Positions 18,401-26,768 of a stretch of 64,000 nt of DNA are shown piece after piece. The stretch's first letter is position 1. The number at the start of each line of letters is the position of its first letter. This stretch comes from Hymenobacter baengnokdamensis. GTDB lineage: Bacteria > Bacteroidota > Bacteroidia > Cytophagales > Hymenobacteraceae. A program made the translations under genes and the position numbers. The stretch is from the NCBI RefSeq assembly GCF_008728635.1, contig NZ_CP044285.1, positions 1,488,001 to 1,552,000 of the forward strand. Direction: 5' to 3'. Below the pieces are notes generated by a model. The model had not been told where the DNA came from. It ran no database searches and saw nothing but the letters and a program-made list of their open reading frames with translations.

Positions 18401-19782
18401 GCCGCCAGCGTAGCCACCGGCTGGGCCGTCAGCGTTACGCGGGCCGTGGCCGTTACCGGCGAGCAGCCACTGGCCGCCCCCACGGTGTTGGTGACGGTAT
18501 AGGTGCCGGCCTGGCTCTGGCTCAGGTCGATAGCCCCGGTGCTGGCATTCAGGCTCAGCCCGGCCGGGCTGGCGGTGAAGCTACCCGCCGTAGCCCCGCC
18601 CGCCAGCGTGGCGGCCAGCGTACCCGAGGTGCCCGCGCAGCCGGTTGCCGCAGCGTAGCTGAAGCCCGCCGTGGGTGGGGCCGTAATAACGACCGTAGCG
18701 GAGGCGCTGCCGGGGCAGGGGCTGCCCGCGGTGTACGTAACAGTATAAGTACCCGGCTGGCTCTGCGCCAGGTTGATAGCGCCCGTCGTGCTGCCCAGGC
18801 TCAGGCCGCCCGGCGTGGCCGTGAAGCTGCCGCCCGTGGGCGACACGGCCGGAACGGGCGTAGTAGCACCGCTCTGGCAGTAGCTGCTGCTGCCGTAGCT
18901 GAGCGTGGGCACCGTGACGGGGTTCACCGTGACGGGAATCGTATTCGATGTTTCCGAGCAGGTATTCGGGTTATACACTATCACGGCGTAGTTGCCGCTG
19001 GTCGTAACGCTGTACGCTGCGCTGGTAGCGCCGGGTATCTCTTCCCCGTTGCGGGTAAACTGGTAGGTGTAGTTGTTGGCGTTGCCACTCACCGAGGTAG
19101 AAAGCAGCACGGAGCCGCCCTGGCAGAATACGGTACTGCTGCCCGCCGTCAGGCTCACAATATCGTTGGCCGTCACGCGCACTACTACCGACGACGACGT
19201 GGCCGAGCACCCAAAGGCATCCGTCACGCGCACCGAGTACGTGCCGTTGGTCGTCACGGTGGTGGTGTAGGTTTGGCCGGTAGCCCCCGCAATGTCGCGG
19301 CCGTTCAGCAAAAACTGGTAGGTATAGCCTGGGCCGCCCGGCCCCGCCACCAGGTAAATGGTGCCCCGCGTACAAAAAGTAGTTGGCCCGCTGCTGTTGA
19401 TGGTGGCCGTAGGGGGCTGGTTTACCGTCACGGTGGCCTCGGTAGAAGCTACGGTTGTGCCACTGTTATTGCGGACCAGGGCCCGGTATTTGGTGGTTTG
19501 CGTCAGGTTGGAAAAGGTATAGGTGCTGGCCGCGCTGTTGGCAATGTCCACGTAGCCGCTGCCCGCATCCTGCTGAAATTTAAGGATGGTGCCCGAGTAG
19601 CCCGTCAGCGTCAGGGTGCCCGAGTTGAAGCCCGTGCACACCGTGGTAGTAGTCGGGCTCAGCGTGCCGCCCGTGGGGTCGGTGGTTTGGGCCAGCAGCG
19701 AGTGCGGCCCGAGGGCCATCAGCAGCCAGCCCAACAGGGTGTACAGCCAAAAATACCTCCCGTAGTGTAGCGTGTTTTTCAT
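15496..19782 (-). CDS. Giant Ig-like repeat surface protein with T9SS type-A sorting domain
   Basis: 1428 residues. After a signal peptide (ending HSLLAQ) come about 16 modules of ~80 residues and then a C-terminal T9SS sorting domain (LTIYPNPTPDGQLRLDL to SSRRLIRQ). Two module types can be told apart. Type A has PTTFCQGGAVLLTA, YQFLLNGQPI, GATAATYS and ...VTVNP. Type B has a YC near the start, then GTFTASPAGLSLNASTG, SQSQPGTYTVT and a GPCP-like Cys. Most modules have two Cys, likely one disulfide each. They run roughly A-A-B-B-A-B-B-A-B-B-B-A-B-B-A. No enzymatic domain is visible. It is probably a cell-surface stalk or adhesin; the target is unknown. Confidence 0.85.
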   Translation of the reverse strand: MKNTLHYGRYFWLYTLLGWLLMALGPHSLLAQTTDPTGGTLSPTTTTVCTGFNSGTLTLTGYSGTILKFQQDAGSGYVDIANSAASTYTFSNLTQTTKYRALVRNNSGTTVASTEATVTVNQPPTATINSSGPTTFCTRGTIYLVAGPGGPGYTYQFLLNGRDIAGATGQTYTTTVTTNGTYSVRVTDAFGCSATSSSVVVRVTANDIVSLTAGSSTVFCQGGSVLLSTSVSGNANNYTYQFTRNGEEIPGATSAAYSVTTSGNYAVIVYNPNTCSETSNTIPVTVNPVTVPTLSYGSSSYCQSGATTPVPAVSPTGGSFTATPGGLSLGSTTGAINLAQSQPGTYTVTYTAGSPCPGSASATVVITAPPTAGFSYAAATGCAGTSGTLAATLAGGATAGSFTASPAGLSLNASTGAIDLSQSQAGTYTVTNTVGAASGCSPVTATARVTLTAQPVATLAAGGPTTFCQGGAVLLTAGGGTTGSTYQFLLNGQPIAGATAATYSATASGAYSVLISNGGSCTSTSTAVSVTVNPLTTAAFTYPAAAYCQNAGSAPTPTITGTAGGTFAASPAGLALDAGSGAVNPGQSRPGTYTITYSVSGPCPSTSTQTLTITAPAVATFSYGAAMYCAGSASPAATLAAGATAGVFTASPAGLVVNASTGAIDLTQSQPGAYTVTNTVAAAGGCPAATATAQVSISPVPVPTLAASGPTTFCQGGAVLLTANGGAAGATYQFLLNGQPISGATAATYSAAASGAYSVTITNGGSCAATSAAISITVNPIATPTLTYSASSFCQGAGTASATVAGGASSGTFTASPAGLSLNAGTGTINLGQSQPGTYAITYVGGSPCPGSTTTSVTIVTTPSAAFSFAQGSTFCTSGASATPTITGAAGGSFTATPAGLSIDPATGTLNLSASTAGTYAVTYTVAGPCPASTTLALTVTAAPVATFSYPGTAGYCAGTTGTVAPIYAGGGSAGLFSAAPAGLALNASTGAVNLSQSQPGTYTVTNTIGASGACAAVSATASLTINAAPVATLTAGGPTTFCAGGAVVLTATGGGTYQFLLNGQPISGATAATYAATASGLYTVSVSNASGCTSTSAAVAVTVNPATTATFSYPAAGFCQSGTPVTPTITGTAGGTFSAPAGLTINATTGAITPATSASGTYTVTYSVAGPCASTGTASVTITAPATAAFSYAQASYCATGTALATLGSGSTAGTYSASPAGLSLNPTTGAVNLGASQAGTYTIANTVAAGGGCAAITSTTTLTINALPAQPVLTLTGSTLSTPLVPGASYQFYRNGTLLPGTTGPSISVTQNGSYTVVVTSAAGCASPASAAVTVGVTAALGSQATLELTIYPNPTPDGQLRLDLPAQAHATQLTVLNTLGQPVYTTTLAAGTTTTSLDLHSLATGVYLLRATTPDGTSSRRLIRQ
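15760..19410 (-). repeat. Tandem ~240-bp coding repeats of the giant T9SS protein
   Basis: The middle of the gene is built from about 15 related ~240-base units of two types. Nearest copies share long stretches, such as those coding for YQFLLNGQPI and TYTVTNT. The units are degenerate, in frame, and not separated by spacers, so this is a coding repeat and not a CRISPR or satellite. Limits are approximate. Confidence 0.75.
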
Positions 19783-19964
19783 GAGAAAGAATGGAGAGTG
19801 TGAACCGGCCAGCCCATGCAGCAGGCTTTTTGTACTGACTACTATTCATCGCCGGGGTTTAACCCGCTAACAATGAAATCGCTATCCTCATTATATCCTC
19901 ATGCTGCGAGCGGCTATCACCAAGTATGCTTATTTAGCCAATAGCCTGGCAATCAGCTTAAATT

Positions 19965-20015
19965 AGTAAAGCGCCCCCGGTGCCGCTCACTGAGCAGTAC
20001 CGGAGGCGCTTTACT
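19965..20015 (-). terminator. Hairpin terminator after cyanophycin synthetase
   Basis: AGTAAAGCGCC (19965-19975) pairs with GGCGCTTTACT (20005-20015) and CCGGT/ACCGG extends the stem inside with one bulge on each side. It lies 18 bases downstream of the minus-strand cphA stop. Confidence 0.75.
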
Positions 20016-20032
20016 GATTCAGGCAGATAATA

Positions 20033-22672
20033 CTACCCGTTTTTCAGGCTGGCTTCGTATTCGTCGAGCTTCTGCAGCGTGCCGCTGATATTCTCGGTAA
20101 ACAGCGTGATAACGGCCCCGTCCGGGGCCGTAGCCAGCACGTGGTCGATTACATCCATCTCATTTTCTATATATTCGATGGGCAGGTCGGGCTTGTCGAG
20201 GCGCAGGCCCCGCGTCATTATCTCGCGCAGAAATTCGGCCGACTTTCCGCGTAAGTCGCGGTCCTGCCGCAAGATAACCTCATCGAAGATGCGCCCGGCA
20301 ATGCGGGCAAAGCCCAGCGTATCCTCGTCGCGGCGGTCGCCCAGGCCCGACACCACGCCAATCTTGCGGGTGGCCGGGGTGGCATTCATAAACTCGGCGT
20401 ATTTGGTAATGCCGGCCGTGTTGTGCGCGTAGTCCACAATTACCTCAAAGCGTGGGAATTTATACACGTTCATGCGGCCCGGCGTCTTGGTGGCCGAGGG
20501 TACGAAGGTGCGCAGGGCCGTTTTTATCTCGTCCTTATCGAAGCCCGCCAGGTAGCCGGCCAGGGCCGCCGCCAGCGAGTTTTCAATATTAAAGGTTGCC
20601 CGCCCGCCAAACGTCACCGGAAACTCGGCCGCCCGGTCGATGCGCAGCTTGTACGAATTCTTGTAAATGGTAATGTATCCTTCCTCATATACTGCTGCCA
20701 CACCGCCGGCCTCCACATGCTCCTGAATGCGCGGATTGTGGTCATTCATCGAGAAATAGGCCACCCGGCAATCCACGGTGCGGCCCATCTCATATACCAG
20801 GTCGTCGTCGGCATTAAGCACGGCCCAGCCGTTTTTGCGCACGGTGCGGGGCAGCACGCCCTTCACGGCGGCCATTTCCTCCACGGTATAAATGTCGCGC
20901 ATGCCCAGGTGGTCGGCCGCTACGTTGGTCACTACCGCAATATCACAGGTATGAAAGCCCAGGCCCGAGCGCAGCATGCCGCCGCGGGCCGTTTCGAGCA
21001 CGGCGTAGTTCACGGTCGGGTCGCGCAGCACAAACTCGGCGCTCTGCCCGCCCGTGCAGTCGCCCTTTTGCAGCTGAACCCCCTGAATATAAATGCCATC
21101 GGTGGTCGTAAAGCCAACTTTATAGCCCTTGCTGGCCACCATATGCGCAATAAGACGCGTGGTCGTGGTCTTGCCGTTGGTGCCGGTAATAGCGATAATC
21201 GGAATGCGCCCCGACGCGCCGGGCGGAAACAGCATATCGACTACCGGCGCGGCCACGTTGCGCGGCAGGCCCTCGGTGGGGGAGATGTGCATCCGGAAGC
21301 CCGGCGCCGCGTTCACCTCAATGACGGCGCCCCGCGTCTGGTTGAGTGGAATGGCAATATCGCTGGTTAGCAGGTCGATGCCGCAGATGTCGAGGCCTAC
21401 AATGCCGGCCACGCGCTCGGCCAGCAGCACGTTGTAGGGGTCTACCAGGTCGGTCACGTCGGTAGCCGTGCCGCCGGTGCTGATGTTGGCGGTGCTCTTA
21501 AGATACACTGTCTCGCCGGCCGACAGCACCGATGCCAGGCTCAGCTCGCGGCCTTTCAGGATGTCGAGCGTGTGCTGGTCGGCCTTGATGGCAGTGAGTA
21601 CTTTTTCGTGGCCCACACCCCGGCGCGGGTCCTCGTTTATCTTGTCAATGAGCTGCTGAATAGTGTGCTGGCCATCGCCGGTGACGGCGGCCGGCGTGCG
21701 CTTGGCCGCCGCAATCAGGCGGCCGTTCACCACCAACAGGCGGTAGTCGTCGCCCTCTACAAACTGCTCCACAATAACGGCCCGTGAGTATTCCTTGGCG
21801 GCTTTCAGGCCCTCCACGGCATCTTCCCAGTTGGTGATGCGAATGGTGGCACCCTTGCCGTGGTTGCCGTCGAGGGGCTTGGTCACGATGGGGAAGCCCA
21901 GTTCCTCAATGGCCTCGCGCAGGCCTTCTTCTGAGTAAACCGTGGTGCCGCGCGGCACCGGCACGCCGCCATCTTCGAGCATGGCCTTGGTGCGGTTTTT
22001 ATTGCCGGCCACCTCCACGCCCGCGTGCGAAGTAAGATTGGTGGTGGTAGCCCAGATGCGCCGCTGGTTTACGCCGTAGCCGAGCTGAATTATGGAACTG
22101 TTTTTCAGCTGAATATACGGAATATTGCGCATGGCAGCCTCCGTCACGATGCTCTGGGTGCTGGGGCCGAAATATTCATCTTCCCGAATATCGTGCAGCT
22201 CGTCAATCACCGGCTTCAGGTGAAATTCCTCGCCCTGGCACAGGGCCTCTACCAGCTCCACGGCGGCCTGGGCGGCGTAGCGGCCGGCGCGCTCTTCCTG
22301 GTAGGCAAACACGACGTATTCGACCCCCTCCTCACGGGCGGGGTAGCTCTTGCCCCAGTACACCGGCATGCCGGCCAGGCGCTGCAGCTCCAGCGCAACG
22401 TGCTGAATAACGTGGCCCAGCGGCTCGCCATCGGCCAGCTGCTCCTGGGTAAGGGGCGGGTGCTTGGCCAGCTGCTTGCTGGAGGGCCGCCCGGAAAGCT
22501 GGGGCTGGCCTATCTCGGGCAGCAGGGCCGTCAGCCGCTCGGCAAAGCCGTCGATGGTATTGCTCCACTCGCCGGCAAACTCCTGCAAATCAACTTTGCT
22601 TACAATTAATCGGTAGTGCTTCACCGACCAGTAGCTCGGCCCGCGCATAGTGCGGAGGTCAATAATCTTCAT
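20033..22672 (-). CDS. cphA: Cyanophycin synthetase
   Basis: 879 residues from ATG 22672 (MKIIDLRTMRGPSYWSVKHY), the usual CphA start and length; the longer frame upstream would run over the tRNA gene. The three regions of CphA are present: the N-terminal domain, an ATP-grasp domain (VVAGNKNRTK-like binding region, FPIVTKPLDGNHGKGATI, IEVNAAPGFRMH) and a Mur-ligase-like domain with the P-loop ITGTNGKTTTT near residue 490 and VVTNVAADHLG. CphA polymerises Asp and Arg into cyanophycin, a nitrogen store, using ATP. No cyanophycinase gene is in the window. Confidence 0.95.
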   Translation of the reverse strand: MKIIDLRTMRGPSYWSVKHYRLIVSKVDLQEFAGEWSNTIDGFAERLTALLPEIGQPQLSGRPSSKQLAKHPPLTQEQLADGEPLGHVIQHVALELQRLAGMPVYWGKSYPAREEGVEYVVFAYQEERAGRYAAQAAVELVEALCQGEEFHLKPVIDELHDIREDEYFGPSTQSIVTEAAMRNIPYIQLKNSSIIQLGYGVNQRRIWATTTNLTSHAGVEVAGNKNRTKAMLEDGGVPVPRGTTVYSEEGLREAIEELGFPIVTKPLDGNHGKGATIRITNWEDAVEGLKAAKEYSRAVIVEQFVEGDDYRLLVVNGRLIAAAKRTPAAVTGDGQHTIQQLIDKINEDPRRGVGHEKVLTAIKADQHTLDILKGRELSLASVLSAGETVYLKSTANISTGGTATDVTDLVDPYNVLLAERVAGIVGLDICGIDLLTSDIAIPLNQTRGAVIEVNAAPGFRMHISPTEGLPRNVAAPVVDMLFPPGASGRIPIIAITGTNGKTTTTRLIAHMVASKGYKVGFTTTDGIYIQGVQLQKGDCTGGQSAEFVLRDPTVNYAVLETARGGMLRSGLGFHTCDIAVVTNVAADHLGMRDIYTVEEMAAVKGVLPRTVRKNGWAVLNADDDLVYEMGRTVDCRVAYFSMNDHNPRIQEHVEAGGVAAVYEEGYITIYKNSYKLRIDRAAEFPVTFGGRATFNIENSLAAALAGYLAGFDKDEIKTALRTFVPSATKTPGRMNVYKFPRFEVIVDYAHNTAGITKYAEFMNATPATRKIGVVSGLGDRRDEDTLGFARIAGRIFDEVILRQDRDLRGKSAEFLREIMTRGLRLDKPDLPIEYIENEMDVIDHVLATAPDGAVITLFTENISGTLQKLDEYEASLKNG

Positions 22673-22770
22673 ATAGCCAAAACAAGAATAAGCCGCCGGC
22701 CCCGCCAGCGATACGGCAATGTAGGCAGGGCGGGGCTTTATCCGGCCGGGCCGCACTTTTAGGACCACTA

Positions 22771-22809
22771 AAAAGCCCCCGGCGCTTCGGCTGAAGCAGC
22801 GGGGGCTTT
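22771..22809 (-). terminator. Terminator downstream of tRNA-Cys
   Basis: AAAGCCCCC (22772-22780) pairs with GGGGGCTTT (22801-22809), followed on the minus strand by a run of T (A's at 22771-22774). It directly abuts the tRNA 3' end. Confidence 0.75.
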
Positions 22810-22882
22810 GGAGGTAACGGGCGGATTCGAACCGCCGTAGGAGGTTTTGCAGACCTCTACCTAGCCGCTCGGTCACGTTACC
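22809..22882 (-). tRNA. tRNA-Cys (anticodon GCA)
   Basis: On the minus strand the 7-bp acceptor GGTAACG/CGTTACC, D-arm (ACC...GGT), anticodon stem GAGGT/ACCTC with loop CTGCAAA, and T-arm (GGCGG...TTCGAAT...CCGCC) are all present. The anticodon is GCA, the discriminator is U as expected for tRNA-Cys, and CCA is encoded (22809-22811). It has its own promoter just upstream and a terminator just downstream, so it is a single-gene unit. Confidence 0.95.
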
Positions 22883-22894
22883 GGCTTGGGCGGG

Positions 22895-22925
22895 CAAAGG
22901 TACGGAGCAGCGGCGGATTGACCAA
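22895..22925 (-). promoter_or_regulatory. Promoter of tRNA-Cys (TTG ... TACCTTTG)
   Basis: On the minus strand TACCTTTG (22895-22902) matches the Bacteroidota -7 box TAnnTTTG, with TTG (22923-22925) 20 bases further upstream as the -33 box. The tRNA 5' end (22882) lies 13 bases after the box, as expected. Confidence 0.75.
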
Positions 22926-22953
22926 GCCTGCGCGCAGCTTTATGCTTCCCGAC

Positions 22954-25900
22954 CTATTGTTTTACCACTTTCAGGTGTTGGCGCTGGCCGTTGATTTCGG
23001 CCGTGAGCACGTAAACGCCGGGCGCGCACTGCACCAGCGCCGCGTTGAGCCTGTCGGTAGCGGCGGGCAGCGAGTAGGGGCCAACTGGTAGAAGCGGTTG
23101 GCCCAGCGCGTTGGTCAGGCTCAGGGTGATGACTGCACTGGCCGGTGCGCCCAGCAACGTGATGATGCCGGTAGTTGGGTTGGGAAATAGGCTGATGCCC
23201 AGGTCGGTGGCCGGACCGGCAGCTACGTAGGCGGTCGGGCTGTAGTGGGCGGCGCCGTTGGTATCGGCCTGGCGCAGGCGGTAATAGGCGGGGCCCGGCA
23301 CCGCCGCATCGCGGAAGGTGTACGTCTGCTCCTGCCCCAGGCCGCCGGTGCAGGCCAGCGTGCCCAGCCGTAGAAACTGTCGGCCATCGGCCGAGCGCTC
23401 CACGTCGAAGTGGTCGCACTGCGCTTCTGAGGCCGTGGCCCAGCTCACGGCTACTACCGAGGCGCTGACCCGCTGCGCGCCGAAGCTCAGCAGCGTAACG
23501 GGCAGCGGTGCGGTCGAGCCAATAGCAAACGTCGAGAAGCTGCTTACACCGGTGGCCGTAAGCTGGTAGGGGTCGGTACCCATTACCGATGTGCCGGGCA
23601 GCGGGGTCCAGGTGCCGGTGCTGGAGTTGTCGTTGTGGTATACGCTGGCCCTGGCTCGCTGAAAGCTGCTGTTTTCGTCGGCCCCGTTCCATTGCAGCGT
23701 CATGTCGAGCACCGCCCCGGTGGAGAGCGGCGAGATTTCCCACGAGCTGCCAACGAAGTGCGCAGCGTCGGCATACGGTGCGCCGCTGGTGCCATGGTCG
23801 AGCAGGCTGCTGAACGTACGCACCCGAATGTCGGCGGCGGTGCCCGCGTTGCGCAGCGCCACGGGGGCATAGCGGCCGGCCGTGCCCACCGGGAAGCCCA
23901 CGGCCGTGCCCGTAGCTGGTACCGGGCGCTGCACGTAGCCCGGCCCCGCCGGGTCGTCGCGCACCACCAGGTAGTGGCCAGCATCGGCCCCGCTGATAGT
24001 AGCCGCCGCGCTCAGCGTCAGGGCCTGATTATCTACTACCAGGTGGCCGGCGGTGAGCGTCAGCGAGTCGCTCACCGAAATAGGATTGAGCAGCCTAACG
24101 TCGGCCGGGTTAGCGAGGCGCAGGCTGTAAAAGGTGGTGGCTCCGGCAATAGTCTGCGCCGCCGGGCCATTAAAGAGTACCTGCCCGGTACCGCTCAAGG
24201 TGCCCTGGTTGCTGAAGTTGCCCGCCACGCGCAGCGAAGTGCCCGCTCCCACGGTCACGGTTGCGCCGGCCTCAATGGTGAGGTCGTGGGTGGCCAGCAC
24301 GCCGGTGCCCAGGCTGGGAGTGAGGGTAGTGCCGGCGGGCACCAGCACATCGGTAGTAGCGGTGGGCGTTACGCCGTTTTCCCAGTTGCGGCAGTCGGCC
24401 GGGTCGGTCGAGTTGTCGTTGCCGGTCCAGATGGCCACGCTGTTGAGCGGCGCAGCCGCGTTGCGGGTGTCTACCACGGCCGGGGCCGTATAAGTAGCTT
24501 TCACATAGCAACCCTGCCCGGCGTAGGTAGCGCTGGTATTCTGCACTTTAAGTGCTACCCAGCCCGTAGTGGCGGCCGTATAAGTGCCACTTGCCGAAGT
24601 AGTGCCGCTGGCCGCGCTCAGGCGGTTGCCGCGCAGGTCGTAGAGGCCCACCAGCATCCCATTTGCATTATTACTGGTGGCCGGGTACAGCTCATACGTG
24701 ATGGGCTGGCCCGCCTGTACGTAGATTTTACCCACCAGCCGGCGGTTGGTCGAGTAGTCGGGCAGGCGGCCGCCCTGGCCCAGGCTCTGGCAGTTGAGGT
24801 CGCCGAGGTCGTCGGCCATCTCCCATTGCTGGGTGGTGCCAGCCGGGCGGGCTGGGGCGTAGGCGGCCCCGTCCTGGCCCACGGGGGCCCACACCGAGTA
24901 GCCCCGGCGGCCCAGCAGGGCCGTACCGTTGCAGGGCGGGGTATTCACGTTGACGTAAGCATTGCCGTCGTTACCCTGAAACACGGTTTGCATGGCCGTA
25001 CCATTGGCTCCCGAGTAGTCTTTAAGCTGAGTGCCTACCGCGAAGTCGGTGCGTACGGTAGTATTCTGCCAGGTATCGTAGTTGTCGTTGATGCCGATAA
25101 GCGCTTTGGTGCTGCGCTCCAGCACGAGGTGGTCGGCCGATGCAAACGGCACCTTATAGGCACCGTCCTTAAAATCGAGGTGCTGATGACACCATAGTAA
25201 ATTTGCTATATCGTCGCGGGTAGGCAGGTCGGTGGTCGAAGTAGGCAGGTGCGTCCAGCGCTTGCCCGTGCCGCCAATGTTAAACAGGTCCTCAAAATAG
25301 AGGTGCGGGTTGCCATCCACCGCAAACGTAATGGCGTAAGCGGCCGACAGGCGCGGGTCAAACGGGTCGATGTGCGCGGCCAGCTCGTCACCGGTGTTCC
25401 AGCCTTTGTAATTTCCAGTGGCATCGAGCTGCGGCCGGAACGTGTCGTGATTATTCACGAAAGGGGCCGTGCGATGCACGTACGTATTGGAAGCCGCGTA
25501 GTAAGCCACGCGCTGGCTTTGCTGCTGGCCCGGAATCTGGCTCAGGTCGTAGTTGCCCCCGCCGCTTACCATGTTATAAATCGCTCCCCGCAGGCTAAAA
25601 TCGAAGGTGCCCATCAGAAAATCCTGGCCCCCGTTCTGGCTGCTGACGCTGCTCACGTAGTTATCCATGTCGGAGGCGCTGCCCACAAACTCTCCCTCGT
25701 TAAACATCGTTGCGCCCGCGCTGGCCCAGCCGGCGTTATACTTCAGGTTGTAGCTCAGGTCCTGCTGCGTATTGTAGCTGAAGTGCTTTACCGCGTCCCA
25801 GCGAAAGCCGTCGACGCCGGTCTGCTGCTTCATCCACACTACCCAGTTGCGGGCCTGGGTCTGGCTGTAGCCCTGGCTCTGGGTGGGGTTATACGCGCCG

Positions 25901-26622
25901 GGGTATAGCGCTAAGTAATTGGGGCTGAGTTGCCCGTAGCCATCGTTGCCACCATCGTTGCCGTAGCAGAAGTCCGGCCCGAAAATAGGCTCGGCAAAAT
26001 CGCCGCTGGTGGTATTGTGGCCCAGCTGCGGGTGAAAGTTGGGATAGTTTTTGGGCCAGCGGCCCTGCCGCGCAGCGTAAGCGGCGCCATTGTCGCCGGC
26101 TTCGGGTATCGGGGTGCCAAATGAGCTGTAGCGAAAGGTCTTATAGCCGCTGTTGGACTGCATAGAGAAATTCGGCTCCGCGTCCTGCCCGCCCGAGCCG
26201 TCGGCGGCGCCGGCCCCGTCGGTGTGGTTCAGCACCACGTCCTGGATAACATCAATGCCATTGGCGTGCAACACCGCCACCATGCGCAAAAACTCGTCCT
26301 TCGAGCCAAAGCGAGTGCGGGCCGCCCCTTTCTGGTACTTGTCGCCGAGGTCGTACTGGTCGAAGGGCGAGTAGCCCACGTCGTTCGTGGCATTCTTGTT
26401 CTTGGGCGTGGGCGGAATCCAGACGGCATCCACGCCCAGCCCCTTCAGGCGCGGGGCCAGCTCGGCCAGGTAGTCGGCCCACTTAAAGGCGTAGTTGCCA
26501 TTATAATAATCCCACCAGAACCCCTGCAGCACCACCCGCTTCACGGTGGTCTGGGCATAACCTGTCAAGCTATTGACTAACAGCGTGGCAAAGAATAAAC
26601 CCGTGAAGTATAATTTCCTCAT
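22954..26622 (-). CDS. Secreted alpha-amylase (GH13) with T9SS sorting domain
   Basis: 1222 residues from ATG 26622, which opens a signal peptide (MRKLYFTGLFFATLLVNSL). The GH13 barrel follows: DVVLNH at 128-133, GFRWDAVKH with nucleophile Asp276, MFNEGEF with acid Glu309, and FVNNHDT with Asp393. A C-terminal beta domain and further beta-sandwich regions (to ~1130) follow, and the last ~80 residues (SLFPNPTTGIITLLG to HLKVVKQ) are a T9SS sorting domain. It hydrolyses alpha-1,4 glucans such as starch outside the cell. A good promoter lies at 26652-26682. Confidence 0.93.
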   Translation of the reverse strand: MRKLYFTGLFFATLLVNSLTGYAQTTVKRVVLQGFWWDYYNGNYAFKWADYLAELAPRLKGLGVDAVWIPPTPKNKNATNDVGYSPFDQYDLGDKYQKGAARTRFGSKDEFLRMVAVLHANGIDVIQDVVLNHTDGAGAADGSGGQDAEPNFSMQSNSGYKTFRYSSFGTPIPEAGDNGAAYAARQGRWPKNYPNFHPQLGHNTTSGDFAEPIFGPDFCYGNDGGNDGYGQLSPNYLALYPGAYNPTQSQGYSQTQARNWVVWMKQQTGVDGFRWDAVKHFSYNTQQDLSYNLKYNAGWASAGATMFNEGEFVGSASDMDNYVSSVSSQNGGQDFLMGTFDFSLRGAIYNMVSGGGNYDLSQIPGQQQSQRVAYYAASNTYVHRTAPFVNNHDTFRPQLDATGNYKGWNTGDELAAHIDPFDPRLSAAYAITFAVDGNPHLYFEDLFNIGGTGKRWTHLPTSTTDLPTRDDIANLLWCHQHLDFKDGAYKVPFASADHLVLERSTKALIGINDNYDTWQNTTVRTDFAVGTQLKDYSGANGTAMQTVFQGNDGNAYVNVNTPPCNGTALLGRRGYSVWAPVGQDGAAYAPARPAGTTQQWEMADDLGDLNCQSLGQGGRLPDYSTNRRLVGKIYVQAGQPITYELYPATSNNANGMLVGLYDLRGNRLSAASGTTSASGTYTAATTGWVALKVQNTSATYAGQGCYVKATYTAPAVVDTRNAAAPLNSVAIWTGNDNSTDPADCRNWENGVTPTATTDVLVPAGTTLTPSLGTGVLATHDLTIEAGATVTVGAGTSLRVAGNFSNQGTLSGTGQVLFNGPAAQTIAGATTFYSLRLANPADVRLLNPISVSDSLTLTAGHLVVDNQALTLSAAATISGADAGHYLVVRDDPAGPGYVQRPVPATGTAVGFPVGTAGRYAPVALRNAGTAADIRVRTFSSLLDHGTSGAPYADAAHFVGSSWEISPLSTGAVLDMTLQWNGADENSSFQRARASVYHNDNSSTGTWTPLPGTSVMGTDPYQLTATGVSSFSTFAIGSTAPLPVTLLSFGAQRVSASVVAVSWATASEAQCDHFDVERSADGRQFLRLGTLACTGGLGQEQTYTFRDAAVPGPAYYRLRQADTNGAAHYSPTAYVAAGPATDLGISLFPNPTTGIITLLGAPASAVITLSLTNALGQPLLPVGPYSLPAATDRLNAALVQCAPGVYVLTAEINGQRQHLKVVKQ

Positions 26623-26651
26623 TAAGTAAACAGGTGGAATAAAGGGAATTA

Positions 26652-26682
26652 CAAATTTAACCAGCCTTAGCTGGCTATGCAA
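26652..26682 (-). promoter_or_regulatory. Promoter of the amylase gene (TTG ... TAAATTTG)
   Basis: On the minus strand TAAATTTG (26652-26659) fits the TAnnTTTG -7 box, and TTG (26680-26682) lies 20 bases upstream. The amylase ATG is at 26622, giving a leader of roughly 25 bases. Confidence 0.7.
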
Positions 26683-26714
26683 TAGGCCGCCCCGACGTGC
26701 TCCGAATAACCCAC

Positions 26715-26748
26715 AAAAAAGCCCCGAACCTTGCGGCTCGGGGCTTCT
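26715..26748 (-). terminator. Terminator of the S1 gene
   Basis: GCCCCGA (26721-26727) pairs with TCGGGGC (26738-26744) with a run of six A's at 26715-26720, which is a T-tract on the minus strand. It is 25 bases after the S1 stop. Confidence 0.75.
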
Positions 26749-26768
26749 CTTTTAACCTGACTCAGGAA

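Noticed and set aside
15760..19410. Regular repeats that might suggest a CRISPR array or satellite
   Set aside because: Units are ~240 bases, degenerate, in frame and without spacers; they encode protein modules.
17956..19770. 604-codon plus-strand open frame rich in Gly, Arg and Ala
   Set aside because: It is the antisense of the giant repeat protein; repeats and high GC keep this frame open. Composition is not protein-like and no domain is seen.
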